A stretch of DNA of 64,000 bases from Chrysopilus asiliformis (taxonomy: Eukaryota; Arthropoda; Insecta; Diptera; Rhagionidae). Position numbers and translations under genes: made by a program. The notes beneath the pieces were generated by a model. The model had not been told where the DNA came from and searched no databases. It saw nothing but the letters and a program-made list of their open reading frames with translations. Every line of letters begins with the position of its first letter. Position 1 is the first letter of the stretch. This document shows positions 26,090-37,744 of the stretch, in pieces. Location: positions 77,765,942 through 77,829,941 of the forward strand of contig OZ035962.1 in NCBI GenBank assembly GCA_964034945.1, written 5' to 3'.

Positions 26090-26400
26090 GTTTCCGCTTG
26101 TTTTTTTGCGAGTTTGTCAGGGGCAAATCTTGTAATCTAATTTTGACCCACTTCTACTCATCCGATTCACTTGAAATTATGCAAACATGCGTAACTCCGA
26201 TGATATTACAATATTTTGACTACCTCGTCCTTGTAAGGATAAGAGAATGCCCTGTGAGAATAACGTCAAAATTTGCGGAAAAAAAAATCTCTTCTCGGAG
26301 TTCTTGGGGTCGCTGAGTCAAAAAGTCCGTAAGGATATCTCAAAGGCAAGGACATACATATATTCGAAGATAAAAAACTATAAAACAAAAAAACAATCAA
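26090..26400. repeat. Dispersed repeat fragment with GTAAGGATAA module
   Basis: It starts near AGCTCTTATTTAGCTGGCTT and contains AATTTTGACCCACTTCTACT. It has two 'ccttgtaaggataa/ccgtaaggata' motifs and TTCTTGGGGTCGCTGAGTC. The same blocks occur in inverse order and orientation at 37745-38115 and 47735-47790. No ends could be fixed. Confidence 0.4.
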
Positions 26401-26437
26401 AAAAGCTTTATAAAAAAAATTATACAATATTTAGGTA

Positions 26438-26659
26438 CAGTCAAAGTCTTTTAACTCGAAATCCCTGTAATTCGAATTTTCCTCTAACTCGAATTTTTTA
26501 ACCTTTTTTTTGCGCTCCCTTCATTTTGTTTTGAAAACTTCTAAAAACGAATAAATATACATAGACATATGTACATGGATTTAAAAAAAATGGTTCAATT
26601 TCTTTAACTCGAAACGATTTTTATGGCAGCAGATAATTCGAGTTAGAGGACTTTAACTG
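26438..26659. mobile_element. pogo/Tigger-like MITE
   Basis: TA flanks both sides. The ends are CAGTCAAAGTCTTTTAACTC and the near-complement GAGTTAGAGGACTTTAACTG. CAGT termini with TA duplication fit the pogo branch of Tc1/mariner. It is 222 bp with internal AACTCGAA motifs repeated, and non-coding. Confidence 0.7.
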
Positions 26660-26789
26660 TAGTTATTACAAAAATGTCTTTCTGTCTGTTATGGTAGGTT
26701 TCCTGAAATTTTTTGCGGCCCCTTAATGAAGCCAGCAGGCTCTTTTGCTTGGATTTCACCCGCAAGCTCGATTTAGAAGTCGCCTATCA

Positions 26790-27415
26790 TTAGTCCTTCA
26801 TTATATACCAGATTTGTATACAAGATTTCTCAAAAACTACTGGAACTAGAATCATGAAATTTTACAGGCATGTTTAGTCCTAGAACAGAACTATCCTATC
26901 AACTTATGGTAAAATCCGTTAATCGAAAGTAGCCAAAACGGCGGCTTTTAAAAATATCGCAATTTTGTTTTTTTGCAATTTCCTTCGAAACTATGCACTT
27001 TTCAGTAGTTTTGTATTTTACAAAAGTTGAAGACCGTAAAATTTCCTACTCTTTTGCATTTAGAACGTAGATTTTGTGTAAGACCCTCATGTGCTGTTCA
27101 CATCAGACATTTGGATATTCAATTTCCAATTATTTCCACTGCATTATTCATCTGGGAAATTTCATCCATTTCACATCCTTTCTAATTTATATGACGGAAA
27201 TCGATATTTGCAATGATGTCAGCGAAAGAGATAATTGCCAAGAGAATATTACAGATGCACATAAAATATATTCAGGGCAACTTCATTTTAATATACATGC
27301 ATTTCAAATGTTTTTGTGTGGGTGGACTTTCATTGTAACAATTTTCGCCTATCTTTCAAAACTTTTAGAAATATTTAAATCACGTCTGTTTATACTCTCT
27401 ATGAAAATCATATAA
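26790..27415. repeat. Dispersed repeat family Y, copy 1
   Basis: It carries GTATACAAGATTTCTCAAAA, CATGAAATTTTACAGGC, AAAACGGCGGCTTTT, TTTTCAGTAGT and GTAGATTTTGTGTAAGACC in this order. The same order recurs at 48660-48870 with continuation at 49263-49790. The open frame at 27074-27415 lies at its end and is not supported as a gene. Confidence 0.45.
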
Positions 27416-27416
27416 G

Positions 27417-27588
27417 AGTTAGTATACCGTTTGTAACGCATCGAACGAATCATCGGACACAAAAATGAAATGTGGTGTAGTAGAGAGAATTAAAATAGTG
27501 AATCTAACTACTTTATAATGGAAATGTTCGTCCGTCTGTCCGTCCGTCTGTCCGTCTGTACTTCGTCTGTCTGTCGGTCTGTCTATCC

Positions 27589-27627
<39 letters not shown>

Positions 27628-28172
27628 CATCTGTCTGTCTGTCAGTGCGTCTGTGAACACCATATCTTTCGAAAAAAAATGAGCTAGAGACTTAAAATTT
27701 TGTATAGTCACATTTCTCGTAAATGGCTAGGTTAAGTTCTTGAACGGACAAAATTGGAACATTCCTTTCTCCCTCCCCCATACACACGAAACAGTTTTTC
27801 CCAATTTTCTAAAAAAACGGCGAGTCATATTGAAAAATTTATAAAAGTTAAATATCTTTAGAATAGGATTTTACACAACTCATCTATAGACCAAAATCCA
27901 ATCGGATGCCCCCCCCCCCCCCCCCCCCCCCTTCATACAGTTTTTATGGAATACATTTTTCCTGTTTTTTCGAAAACTTCATCGTATCGAAAAATTTGTA
28001 AAGTTTAGAATATGATTTTACATAACCGTTCCATACATCAAAATCCAATCGGACCACTCCCTTCCCCCTCTCCTATATAAGTGGATTTTTGTAAAATAAA
28101 CATTTTGTCTGTCATTATATAGAGTATTTGACGATTGACCCTTGGAAGTTGTAGCTTTTCTTATGTTTAATA
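27417..28172 (-). mobile_element. GTCY-type element, family 2, copy b
   Basis: Inverted copy beginning TTAGTATACCGTTTGTAACG, with a long GTCYGTCT run at 27529-27655. It continues through GAGCTAGAGACTTAAAATTT and AAATCCAATCGGA to TATAGAGTATTTGACGATTG and TTGTAGCTTTTCTTATG. A 23-base run of C (27909-27931) interrupts it. Non-coding. Confidence 0.62.
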
Positions 28173-29609
28173 TTCAAATAGATGAATTTTTAAGGAAATT
28201 ATTGCTTTTTTTCAAAGGGCTGTAAATTTTCGAAAAAGATTGGGGTTTTTTGAGCAAACTTGCATTGCAGCTTTTCTTATATGTATGTTTTCATTTAGAA
28301 ATTAAAATTTGAATGACCCAAAATTTTGAAACATTTTTTTTAGAAAACCCAAAGATTGGTTTTCGGCTCGAAGACCACCTAAAGCCAGTCCGAGCCCTGC
28401 TGTTGACAGGCTCACAACCGTACAAATGTTGATAGTTTGCAGATAATTCGCAACTAAACTTGGAATGCCTTGGAATGTAGTGCCATTTAAGCAAAATTTA
28501 AAACTTACCTACTTTAAAATTCTTACACTTAAAACAAATGCATTTTATCAAACCTAATTTAATCAAGATCCTGACTTGAATTTCTTACATAAAATATTAG
28601 TGAATAAAGAGCTAAATTTAACCTTGTACGAGCGCAACAATTTTTTAAACTCATCCAACTGAATATATTTTTGGACATCGCCGTGATGCATAGACACTGA
28701 AAATATTCCACATGACTCTGTATGTCACGAAATATATTGTATTTTTTTCTATATGTGAATTTATACAACCTTGAGATTTGTAAGCATAAGCCTAAGGTAA
28801 ACATAGTTATTATGTTTCGTGTATTCTCCGCCAAAAATTATTGTTATTTTTTTAAAACTCATCTCATACCATGATGAGATTTAAAGAAAATAAAATTTCT
28901 GCACAATAATTCATTTAATAGTTATTCGGTTTCACGTGAATTATGTTGGATGTGAAAAGCAGAAGGGAAAATGTATGCCACAAACGAACTCATGCTTAGC
29001 GAACGCTCAATTACGCCTCTCAGACAACGTGTCGCGTATTTATTTTTAATCCGAAATTAAGTTCTCATATGTGCAAATTCGCGTCATGCGGGGACCAATC
29101 ATACAATGTGCTAAAACTAAGAAACAGCCATAAGACATGCACAAACGATTTTAACTTGTGCCAACAGCCTTTTCTTTGGTTGGCTGCAATTTTGATGTTG
29201 TTTTTTTCGTTTGTTCAGCTATGAATTTATTTTTCTTGTTTTGTTCTTCATTTCCACATAATTTGCATGCCTTTGAGCCTGCGAAATCCATGAGAATTTA
29301 AAGTTGCACAGACATTTTTCATATATTTATGTGCTTAGCATCAAAATATGCGAACGGGTTTACCGTCTCAGGTCACTCATTTTCCAGAAATGCTTTTGTC
29401 ACGTGAATTTTACCTTTTTTGTGTTATTCTGGTTATACTAAAAAGATGTTTTTATAGTCTGTGGTGCATCTTAATTAGTCAATTTGAAAGGACTTGTTTT
29501 TGGAGTATAGGCAGGGGTTTAAAAAAGTATGCTTGTGAAAGCGGCATTTTTTTCATAAAACCTTAGGCATTCAAAAAAAAATTTTTAAAGAAAAAATTTG
29601 AAAAATCAT
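28173..29609. other. AT-rich stretch, no recognised gene
   Basis: No repeat ends and no credible gene. A minus-strand open stretch at 28330-28490 reads as a Gly/Leu-rich peptide in one frame and a GTAAGT-like donor lies near 28508, but there is no supporting exon or family match. Confidence 0.35.
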
Positions 29610-29730
29610 AAAATGAAAAACATAAGAAAAGCTACAATTGCCAGGAGCCAATCGTCAAATACTCTATATGACTATTTTTTAGAGTTCCAGCCAGAGCTTA
29701 GGGGAAGATCCTTTAATGCCGAAGCACAGT

Positions 29731-29860
29731 TCAGAATGGTCGGAAGAACGAAAGGAGATGTCGATTTATGTTCTCCTTGAACTTCTGCAGGTTATAGTCC
29801 GGGGGGAACACATTGGATGGTAAATTGTTCCAAAGTCTTGTCGTTCGCAAGAATGACAGT
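29731..29860 (-). pseudogene. LINE reverse-transcriptase C-terminal fragment
   Basis: One minus frame reads SFLRTTRLWNNLPSNVFPPD, then YNLQKFKENINRHLLSFFRPF and a stop. This 'RT.RLWN.LP..VFP..YNLQ.FK..(I/V)N..L' block is the recognisable C-terminal end of Jockey/CR1-type LINE polymerases. Only about 43 codons survive, a typical 5'-truncated insert. Confidence 0.7.
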
Positions 29861-30086
29861 CAATATGTTTATTGAAAAAATCAGTATGTATAGAAGAGTG
29901 GGAAAGGAGTGGTCCGATTGGATTTTGATGTATGGAACGGTTATGTAAAATCATATTCTAAACACATTTTAACTTCATAAATTTTTCAATATGACTCACC
30001 GTTTTCGAGAAAATTGCAAAAAAACTGTTTCGTTTGTATGAGGGGTGGGGTGGAAGAAAATTTTTCGTGTTCAAGAACTTAGCCTA

Positions 30087-30358
30087 CACTCAGAAAAATG
30101 TCCATGTCAACTTTTTGTCAGGTTAACTCTGACCTTACAGAGGTTTCTGTAAGCCCGCTAGCGGTCAGAGTTAACCTATCTAAGGTCAACTCGTGCAGCT
30201 CCCAATGCCCTACTTCACCTGCTGGTGGCTTAATTTCAGAATTTCTCCGACCACAGGTCAACTCAGTTTTACTTGCCCACGTGCAGGCGAACGCGCACCT
30301 GCCCGAGGCCAATTACGCCGTATGTAGGTCGTCGAGTTAGCCTCCATTTTTCTGAGTG
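30087..30358. mobile_element. TA-flanked Tc1/mariner-type MITE, copy 1
   Basis: The ends are CACTCAGAAAAATG and CATTTTTCTGAGTG with TA on each side. The host family 2 sequence (CTTAGCC-TA-GCCATTTACG) is restored when it is removed, as other family 2 copies confirm. It is 272 bp, with an internal palindrome GGTTAACTCTGACC/GGTCAGAGTTAACC. Open frames on both strands are conserved between the two copies only because the copies are young. Confidence 0.8.
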
Positions 30359-30670
30359 TAGCCATTTACGAGAAACATAACTATACAAAATTTCAAGCCT
30401 CTAGATCAATTCTTTCGAAAGTTGTGATGTTCACGGGCAGACATAGACAGACTGGCGGACAGACAGACGGAAAGACAGACGGACAGATAGACAGAAAAAC
30501 AGACGGACAGATAGAGAGACAGACGGACACACACGGACAGACGGACAGGTTGACGAACAGACAGACGGACGGACATGCGAAAATTAAAATCTTTTGTCAT
30601 CCCTAACACCCTGCACTGAGAGAAAAGATAGTAAATTTAACTATTTTATAATGGGGAATCGTGACTATTA

Positions 30671-30742
30671 AGGTGCCGCTCCACATGTGAGTAAATGACG
30701 GCGAGAACCTCTCGATAGCAGCTACTCGCAAATCTACACGAT
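30671..30742. mobile_element. Truncated AGGTGCC MITE (TTA-flanked end)
   Basis: AGGTGCCGCTCCACATGTGA and GAACCTCTCGATAGCAGCTA match the right terminus of the complete element at 42304-42668. TTA precedes it. Only about 70 bp remain. Confidence 0.55.
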
Positions 30743-30816
30743 AAGTCTCACCTCTCCAAAATTTCTGCAAAAGGGCGACTTTGAGGTGGCCGAGCATGGC
30801 TCGGTTTTCCTGGTAC

Positions 30817-30830
30817 TCTATAAAAATGGA

Positions 30831-30881
<51 letters not shown>

Positions 30882-31352
30882 TTGAGATTACAAAACTCAA
30901 AAACTACTGGAGCGATTTGTACGAGGTTTTTTGCAAAATGATCTGCGTTGCCAGGAGCAGGTTTTTAGCTATGTTAGATTTTCAAAATTCGAAACGGAAG
31001 GTCCTGTAAGGATAACGAAAATATCCTTTTTCCCATTTTTCCACGGAAAAGTTGGCATTATGAGGTTTTTGGGGTCACTGATCACGAATCCGGTGTTGGA
31101 ATTTCAAAATTCGAAACGGAAGGTCCTGTAAGGATTACGCAAATGTCCATGTTCCAATTTTTCTCGCAAAAACTGGCTTTGGGAGGTTTTCGGGGTCGCT
31201 GATTACGAATCCGGCGTTTCAGTTTCAATAACTCTAAATAGAGGTCCTGTAAGGATAACGTTTTTTCCCAAAAGTTTTTAAGTTATTTATGGTTTTTTGG
31301 CGTTATAAAATTTATACAAAAAACTTTAAGCTGGCAACGTAGGGTCTGCTAG
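30817..31352 (+). mobile_element. Helitron-type element with internal tandem module
   Basis: The 5' end is near TCTATAAAAATGGATG, followed by a GTCTGTCTGTTT run. The 3' end is CTGGCAACGTAGGGTCTGCTAG before T, a degenerate version of the hairpin-plus-CTAG end at 14294. Between 30975 and 31260 a unit of about 132 bp containing AACGGAAGGTCCTGTAAGGA occurs a little over twice in tandem. Non-coding. Confidence 0.6.
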
Positions 31353-33435
31353 TAGAATATAAAACTTAAAATTACTGCACAGCTTTTGATTTCCTTATGA
31401 AAGTACTTGTCCAACGTTTTCTTCAAATTAAAACTAAAACTTTACAAATTCGAACTTTTTCCAATGTGTGCGAGAACCATTCGTTCTAGTCTAATCTATT
31501 TATTGGACCCCATGATTTACTCGTATCAGCATAGCAATCAAATCACCTAAATTTAACGTGGCGAAGACTTCAATTCAGAATTTGCGTCTCTTAATTTTTT
31601 TTGTTTTTGCTTTGTTTAACATATCAACTTTCTATCGATAACACACAAAAGACTGATAATAAATACTAGCTCTGTTGATTTACCATAACAAAATAGATTA
31701 AATTTATGAAGGTGCAAAATCAAAGTTGTATAAATGTAGGTAATATTTTTTGTATAAACATAAACTACTTACTTGACGATTGTCTATGTTTAGATTCTAT
31801 TCTTAATCTTATGACGCTTGATTGTCATTCTTGATTAATCTAATTATTATTTGTGTTGTTGTACAAACCCATTAGTAGCAGAATTATACTCTGTCTGATC
31901 ATTTGAAGCTTAATTTTTGTGATTAATGGTTGTACGAGTAGGTAATCTATTTAAATGTATTTTCTGTTTGCTTTGCATTCACCTTGAAAAAAACTTGTTT
32001 TAAAATACAACTAATTTTAGTGTAATTCGAAACAAGTTTACTAAAACTTATTGAGAACCAAAAAATGTTTTCGTAGAATTTTTGAGATGTTTTCGTAGAA
32101 GTTTTTCTTATAATCCTAGTGGCTCTAATGGCATCGAAGATTTTTCGGGTCTCAAATGTTCTGCTGAAGTCGTTGAATAGTTTTTTGGGACCAAAATATT
32201 TTTACACTCTTAACAATTTATAACAATATTGTTAGACAATTTTTGCAAATATTCTTGGAACTTCCTAATAAAAAGTTACTAGCTTTACGAAGAAAAATCG
32301 TAATAATTCTTATACTTTTAAGTAGGTAGGCCAAATTTCGGCAATCTCTCCTATATTTGCCCATATTGCTTGTGCAGCTAACTTCACACTCGTGAAATCG
32401 TTGACTTTCGCCCCTTGTTGAGTAATATAATACTATAGTGCTCGAAATTTTATATAGAGAGGAATCTTCTGTCTAATAATAAAAATCGGATGAAACTCGC
32501 CCCAAAGATTTAGGAGAAGTAAGGAGCCGAAAGGAGCTATCCATAAAATACGTCACACATTTAGGGGAGGAGAGGTCTTCGATAGAGTGACGGCGGTATT
32601 TAATACTACACCAAAAAGCTGAAAATCGCGACAAAGCGTGATGTGGGGAGATCGTAGGGTTCTCAGATTTCAGGTGGGACAAAGGAGTACAGGGGTGTGT
32701 GGATTTGGTAATATTACATGTTTAAATAGTGTTTAAATCAGGCTGTGAAAAACCTGGGGACACGAAGACGAAGAGTAGAAGAGTCAAGACGAATACTTCT
32801 TATGAAAAAGTTCCTGAATTATTATTAAACCAGTAGTAAATTTTATGAAAACCAATGAAGGAATTTTTACTTTTTAAGTAAAATGTACTTATTTATTTAG
32901 TTTTTAATGGAGTTTTAGAGTAATTTTTCGGGTTTTCTTTAACACAGAAATTTTGCTGCCGGTTAGATGCTTTGTAATAGTAATAAATAAATATGTTCCC
33001 AAAAAACATGACATCGTAACAAAATTTTCTTGGTTCGATTTAAATAATTTTTTCAAAATTTTTGAAAAGAAGGACAAAAAGTACAGAGGGCAAAATATAA
33101 AATTTTGAATAAAGGTGCCGGGAATTTTTTTTCGGTCAGTAAAGAGTACATGCTCCCCCAAAAAAGAGGACGTCTAGAGGAAAAGAGGAACCCTGGGAGG
33201 AAAATATTCGGAAGGCGAAAGTCTCGAAATTTTTGCATAATTTATCTGAATTCGATTTTCCAAAAATCAATCGAAATGAAAAGTAAAATATGGTGTCAAG
33301 CTGGCAGAAGTTTTTTTTATTAAAATTTTTATTCCAGATTAATTTTGACTTACTTTTGGGTTTCACTTTCGTTGTACTTGCGTTGAAAAGGTCTGCCATC
33401 TTGATGATTTTTCCACTGCCATCTTGATGATTTTT
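31353..33435. other. AT-rich stretch, no recognised gene
   Basis: No gene or clear element ends were seen. A direct pair of 24-bp units (CTGCCATCTTGATGATTTTT CCA) sits at 33392-33435, immediately before the inverted-repeat element. Short open frames near 33.1 kb occur on both strands and are not credible. Confidence 0.4.
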
Positions 33436-33906
33436 CCATGCAGTTTTCGACGATTTTTATGCCCCCGGGTTAACTTTTGAATCAGTTGGGGTTTCACCAA
33501 CGAGATCATCCCCCTGCAGTTCTCCGCCAAAAAAGAGCATATGGCAATGAAACTACACTCAGAAAAATGTCCAGGTCAACTTTTTGTCAAGTTAACTCTG
33601 ACCTTACAGAGGTGTCTGTAAGCCAGCTAGCGGTCAGAGTTAACCTATCTAAGGTCAACTCATGCAGCTCCCAATGCCCTACTTCACCTGCTGGTGGCTT
33701 AATTTCAGAATTTCTCCGACCACAGGTCAACTCAGTTTTACTTGCCCACATGCAGGCGAACGCGCGCCTGCCCGAGGCCAATTACGCCGTATGTAGGTCG
33801 TCGAGTTAGCCTCCATTTTTCTTTCCAATCCAGGTACAACGAAAGTGAAACCCCAACTGGTTCAGAAGTTAGCCCGGGGGCATAAAAATCGTCGAATCCT
33901 GCATGG
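33436..33906. mobile_element. Long-TIR element carrying a Tc1-type MITE
   Basis: Arms of about 62 bp at 33436-33497 and 33845-33906 are complementary: CCATGCAG, then TTCGACGATTTTTATGCCCC, CGGGTTAACTTTTGAATCAG and TTGGGGTTTCAC. The space between is mostly the second copy of the CACTCAGAAAAATG MITE. No coding content. The target duplication is not resolved. Confidence 0.7.
33556..33822. mobile_element. TA-flanked Tc1/mariner-type MITE, copy 2, right end lost
   Basis: Nearly identical to 30087-30358 over its length, but the last few bases (GAGTG) of the right terminus are missing: CATTTTTCT runs directly into TTCCAATCC. The left end still shows TA before CACTCAGAAAAATG. Confidence 0.75.
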
Positions 33907-35438
33907 TTCTTTCCTAGTTGGAAAAGCGGAAAGCAGTAAATATGGAAAATCATGAGCATTTCACGTGATTTTTATGTTTTCCCCATATGAAATGGAAATT
34001 AAAATTCCAGCTGAAAATGTTTCACATTTTTTGCTGACTTTCAGATTTTTTTTTCTTTCTTTTTTTTTGAATTTTGATACTTTACAGAAATTAGAAAAAA
34101 ATCCTCTCAATTTCGGAAGTTATGAATTAAGAAGTTTTTAATGAAATTTGAGAAGATTCGGGGAAATTTTTTTTTACTGCATATTTCCATGTCTCACCTG
34201 CTTCCGAAAATGGAACTCTTACATCTGCGGATAAAAATTTCCAAATATTACAACATAAATGTGTGTCAATTATCCGTTAAAGGCAACATCTGGAATCTCT
34301 TCAAATCGAAAGCAGTTTTTTTTCCTTGATCATTTATGGATTTTATTTTTCCCATTTTTGTAATTTGTGTCTATTTTGAGACTCGGTCAGATTAATCTTC
34401 GCCACTAAAGACTGCATTTTTAATTTCTTTTTCATTCTTTAATGCCGTCGCCCATGTTTACCACTTGAATGACCAAAAATAACCATGGATTTTTTTTTAG
34501 GAAAAATTTAGGAATGTTTTCAAGTTTGTCTGGAGAGTGAAAAATGTAAAAGTTTTCTGTGATTTATTTTTATATTCTTTTTGAAAAAAATGCGTGATCC
34601 ACTCTGTCAAAAAGCAATTAATATACAATATTAAATGCGCCGCTTGAGATGTTAAAATTTGAAAATCAACATGAAATCATAGACACAGAACCGTTTATGC
34701 TTTTTTATGTGGGTATGATTTTATGCTTTTATGGCTGTTATATGAAGCGCCACACTCGATTGAAATATATCGGAAGTGGATAAGTACGTCGGAATCGATA
34801 TCTTCCGGATGCGTGTGGTCTCTCTGCGTTTCCTGCTCTCAGTGTTTTCCTTTCCTTTTATATATACAAGTATTATTAATAATTTTAGAATCGATGATCA
34901 GTCACGATAATCGATCCAGTCGATTGGTGATGTGGAATTGGGGAAATTTTCTTCTACAGAAGCATGATCTGCCCGCATTTCGGAAATTGATACCATTTGC
35001 CGGCTTAATATCTTTATCTGCGTCTGATGATGTCACTTCAAACTGCTATAAATCTCAAGATTCACGATTTAAGCTCATCCGTCGAAGTGATTCTAATTGT
35101 TTCCAATTAACAATTTGCAATAAGTTAGTGAGTCGATTATTAGAACTACTTATAATAGATGACGATAAACCTGCAGCGGTATTGAGATTTCAATCTGAAA
35201 CGAGGTGAAAAAACTCACGCGTGAGATTTCTCGCCGATTCTTTTCCACTTCACATTTGAAGATTTCTCGCCTATTCTTTTCCACTTCACCGCGGTATTGT
35301 GACTTTCCAAGTGAAATCTGGTACATACTTAATACAAATCTATTACAGAATATGAGAAATTTTAATCTTAAAGTTGTTTCTGGTTACTGTTTTGCAAATT
35401 TTAATTTGGCTTAAACGTAGTTACATTTTTTTGTATTA
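33907..35438. other. AT-rich stretch, no recognised gene
   Basis: A 161-codon plus frame at 34723-35208 has no recognisable motif, and its composition follows the flanks. At 35220-35290 a unit of about 37 bp (GATTTCTCGCCGATTCTTTT, CCACTTCAC) is duplicated in tandem. Nothing else can be supported. Confidence 0.4.
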
Positions 35439-35765
35439 TCATGCTAATATCTAAATATCAGTTGGTGTCTGTATGTTTGTCTGTTCCTCTTTCACGTGAA
35501 AACGGCTGAACCGATTGATCTAAAATTTAGCATGGATGTTCGCTTTAGGCCTGGTACTAACATAGACCTATTGAAAAGTAGTCCAACTGGTGGGGGAGTA
35601 AGGGGAGGGGTAAAGTGAACCTGGAGCTTAGTTATTCTCTTGTGTTTCTCTTTCGCGGGAACACTACCGAGCCGATTAGCTTGAAATTCGGCACAGATTT
35701 TCGCTGGTGGTCTAACTCTAATTGAAAAGTAGTTCGCATGGTGCGGGGAGTGAGGGAAGTGGATA
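35439..35765 (+). mobile_element. 5' part of a Helitron-type element
   Basis: The 5' end TCATGCTAATATCTAAATAT, the GTCTGTATG/GTCTGTTCC run, and AACGGCTGAACCGATTGA parallel the complete element at 14002-14294. The ACCGAGCCGATTAGCTTGAA block repeats the motif. The 3' hairpin and CTAG are absent because the MITE at 35766 cuts it. Confidence 0.6.
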
Positions 35766-36250
35766 AAGGAGGATCTCCATTGCCATGACTTCTGTAACTG
35801 CAAAAAAATGCAGAAAACTAGAGCAAGATAGAATAATATAGATCTAAATAGGAATGACTAAACACAAGTATAAACGCTTTCCCTTCCAGTTTAACAATTG
35901 TATAGCAATCATATCAAACGTTATGCTATGAATATAAGGTTATTATTATAGAAATAAAGCTATAGAGCTGTATAATTTTCAACCCCTCCATGAAAAATGA
36001 CAGCTACGCTATAATAACACTTTGAATGTGTCCGTGCTCACTATTCACTTACAGGGACAATGTGTGATTGTAGTAGAAATCGCTATAAAAAAGAGGGGAA
36101 ATTATTTTTGCAGTTGCCGACAAATTTTTGCAGTTGCCGACAAATTTTTGCAGTTGATTCTTCTCTCCCTTTCTCGCCAAGGTATCTTCACATAAATGTG
36201 TCTCTATTTTTTTGCAGTTGGGAAAAATCATGGTAATGGAGGGCCTCCTT
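35766..36250. mobile_element. MITE, CTCCATTACCATGAC family, copy 3
   Basis: The ends are AAGGAGGATCTCCATTGCCA and the near-complement TGGTAATGGAGGGCCTCCTT. The interior matches copies 1 and 2, but a 20-bp unit (CAGTTGCCGACAAATTTTTG) is tandemly duplicated near 36108-36150. Confidence 0.72.
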
Positions 36251-37183
36251 AACGAACTGGATGAAAAGCGAGAAGCTGGTTTTATGGCCACTATGGACGC
36301 ACCCTTAGACTATAATCTAGAGAGTGGACATCAGCATTTAAAAGACTGTCTACTGAATAGGACAGTCTATTAACTCCAATTATAATAGTCTATTAGGCCA
36401 GTTAGAACAGCTTTTTCTCCAGATTAGAACAGTCTGTATACAATTTTTCAATTTCTAAAAAAAAACACTATACGTCTTGCAAAATTTTTTTTGGTACCTC
36501 AGCTGTGAGTTTCTCACTTATATTGACCAATTTCAGTGATTTTGACAATTATTTGTAACAATGAATCAAATTTTCAAAGTTTTTCGCGCTCGTTTTTCAG
36601 TTTGTCGGCCATTTCTACGCGTCAAATTTGCCACTCTGTAGATTATAGGCTTTCTAACATTCAGTGTTGTATCAAACTTTAAGCATTTTTATTTCTCTCA
36701 TCGAATATTAAAAATGCATTGCAAGTCTTAACATTACATTTAATTTAAATTATTATTATTTATTTTACGTGCAGTCGTAAGAACCACGTAATGTTTGTCA
36801 TTCCTTCTATGGACATTAAACATAATTGATTCGTATTCTTCAATTGTTGTCCCATATAAGGACTATATTTGTGTCTAAACGAAAGCTTTTTATTACCTAT
36901 TATTTAATTGATTGTATCTCCAATAAAGTGGCTATTCTCGGCGTGTGGATAAAATGTTTTGTTGCTGAGTTTTTTTTTTTTTGACCATAACAAGACAAAT
37001 TTATTGCATTGAATAAGTTAATTAAAGAGCTTAAAATACTTCATTCATCATTTTTTCACAATATATCTGCTTAAATGTTTTATTTGACAATCTTTTATAG
37101 TTTGTTTGTGACGCAATTTCGGACAGGTCGTTCACCGAAATTTTGTTAGGAAAATGATTTTTTTAAAATAAAAGCATTTCAAT
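36251..37183. other. AT-rich stretch, no recognised gene
   Basis: A patch at 36330-36440 is rich in GACAGTCTATTA/TAGAACAG motifs. No open frame or repeat ends worth naming. Confidence 0.4.
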
Positions 37184-37721
37184 TTTTATACTCGTATGGT
37201 GACACCAAAGGGTATATTAAATTTGCTTTAGCGTTTGTAACGCCAAGATCCCGTTATCACACACAAAAATGAATTACACCAGTGTGTTTAGAATGATAAA
37301 AAAAGTTGAATTTAGCATGTCCGTCCGTCCGTCCGTCTGTCTGTCCGTCCGTCTGTGGCGCGGATTGCGAGCGCACGGATTGAGCTAGAGACTTGAAATT
37401 TTGCACAGATCCGTTTTTCGTAAAATGCGAGGCCAAGTTCGTGCATGAGCAAAAATGGACCATTATGGGGGGTACCCCCCAGACGAACGAAAACGTTTAT
37501 CTTCAAAACGGTGCATTTTATCAAAAAAAAAGTGCAAGAACAAAAGTTATTTAGGACATGATTCTACATTAAAGTTCCATACATCATAATCCGATTGGAT
37601 TAAATTTAAAAAAATCTTATTGAAAACTTTGACTTCAAAGTGGAATTTTGATACAACTGTAATATCACCATACGGGTTTTCAATAATTGCCAGATTGGCA
37701 ATTATAGCTTTTGTTATGTTT
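37184..37721 (-). mobile_element. GTCY-type element, family 1, copy E
   Basis: Inverted copy from TTTTTATACTCGTATGGTGA to GGCAATTATAGC and TTTTGTTATG, with a GTCC/GTCT run at 37318-37356. Lightly diverged from copy D. Non-coding. Confidence 0.7.
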
Positions 37722-37744
37722 CTTTTTAGTCTTTTTGTATTTGA

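Larger units (their letters stand above)
29610..30660 (+). mobile_element. GTCY-type element, family 2, copy c, with insertions
   Basis: It starts AAAACATAAGAAAAGCTACA and AATCGTCAAATACTCTATAT. It is interrupted by a LINE fragment (about 29690-29870) and resumes at GGAGTGGTCCGATTGGATT. A TA-flanked MITE (30087-30358) follows, then the AGAC/GGAC run (30437-30575) and a tail with CTATTTTATAATGGGG. Non-coding. Confidence 0.6.

Noticed and set aside
28330..28508. Gly/Leu-rich minus frame with a nearby GTAAGT donor
   Set aside because: No acceptor, no partner exon and no recognisable family; evidence too thin.
28118..29690. A 1.5-kb element with inverted ends TAGAGTATTTGACGATTG
   Set aside because: The inverted ends are simply the left ends of two oppositely oriented family 2 GTCY elements; the sequence between has no element structure.
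30100..30340. 80-codon frame conserved with 33477-33809
   Set aside because: Both lie in young copies of the same TA-flanked MITE; conservation reflects recent copying.
34723..35208. 161-codon open frame on the plus strand
   Set aside because: No motif, no splice context, composition follows the flanking AT-rich DNA, and a tandem duplication lies right after it.
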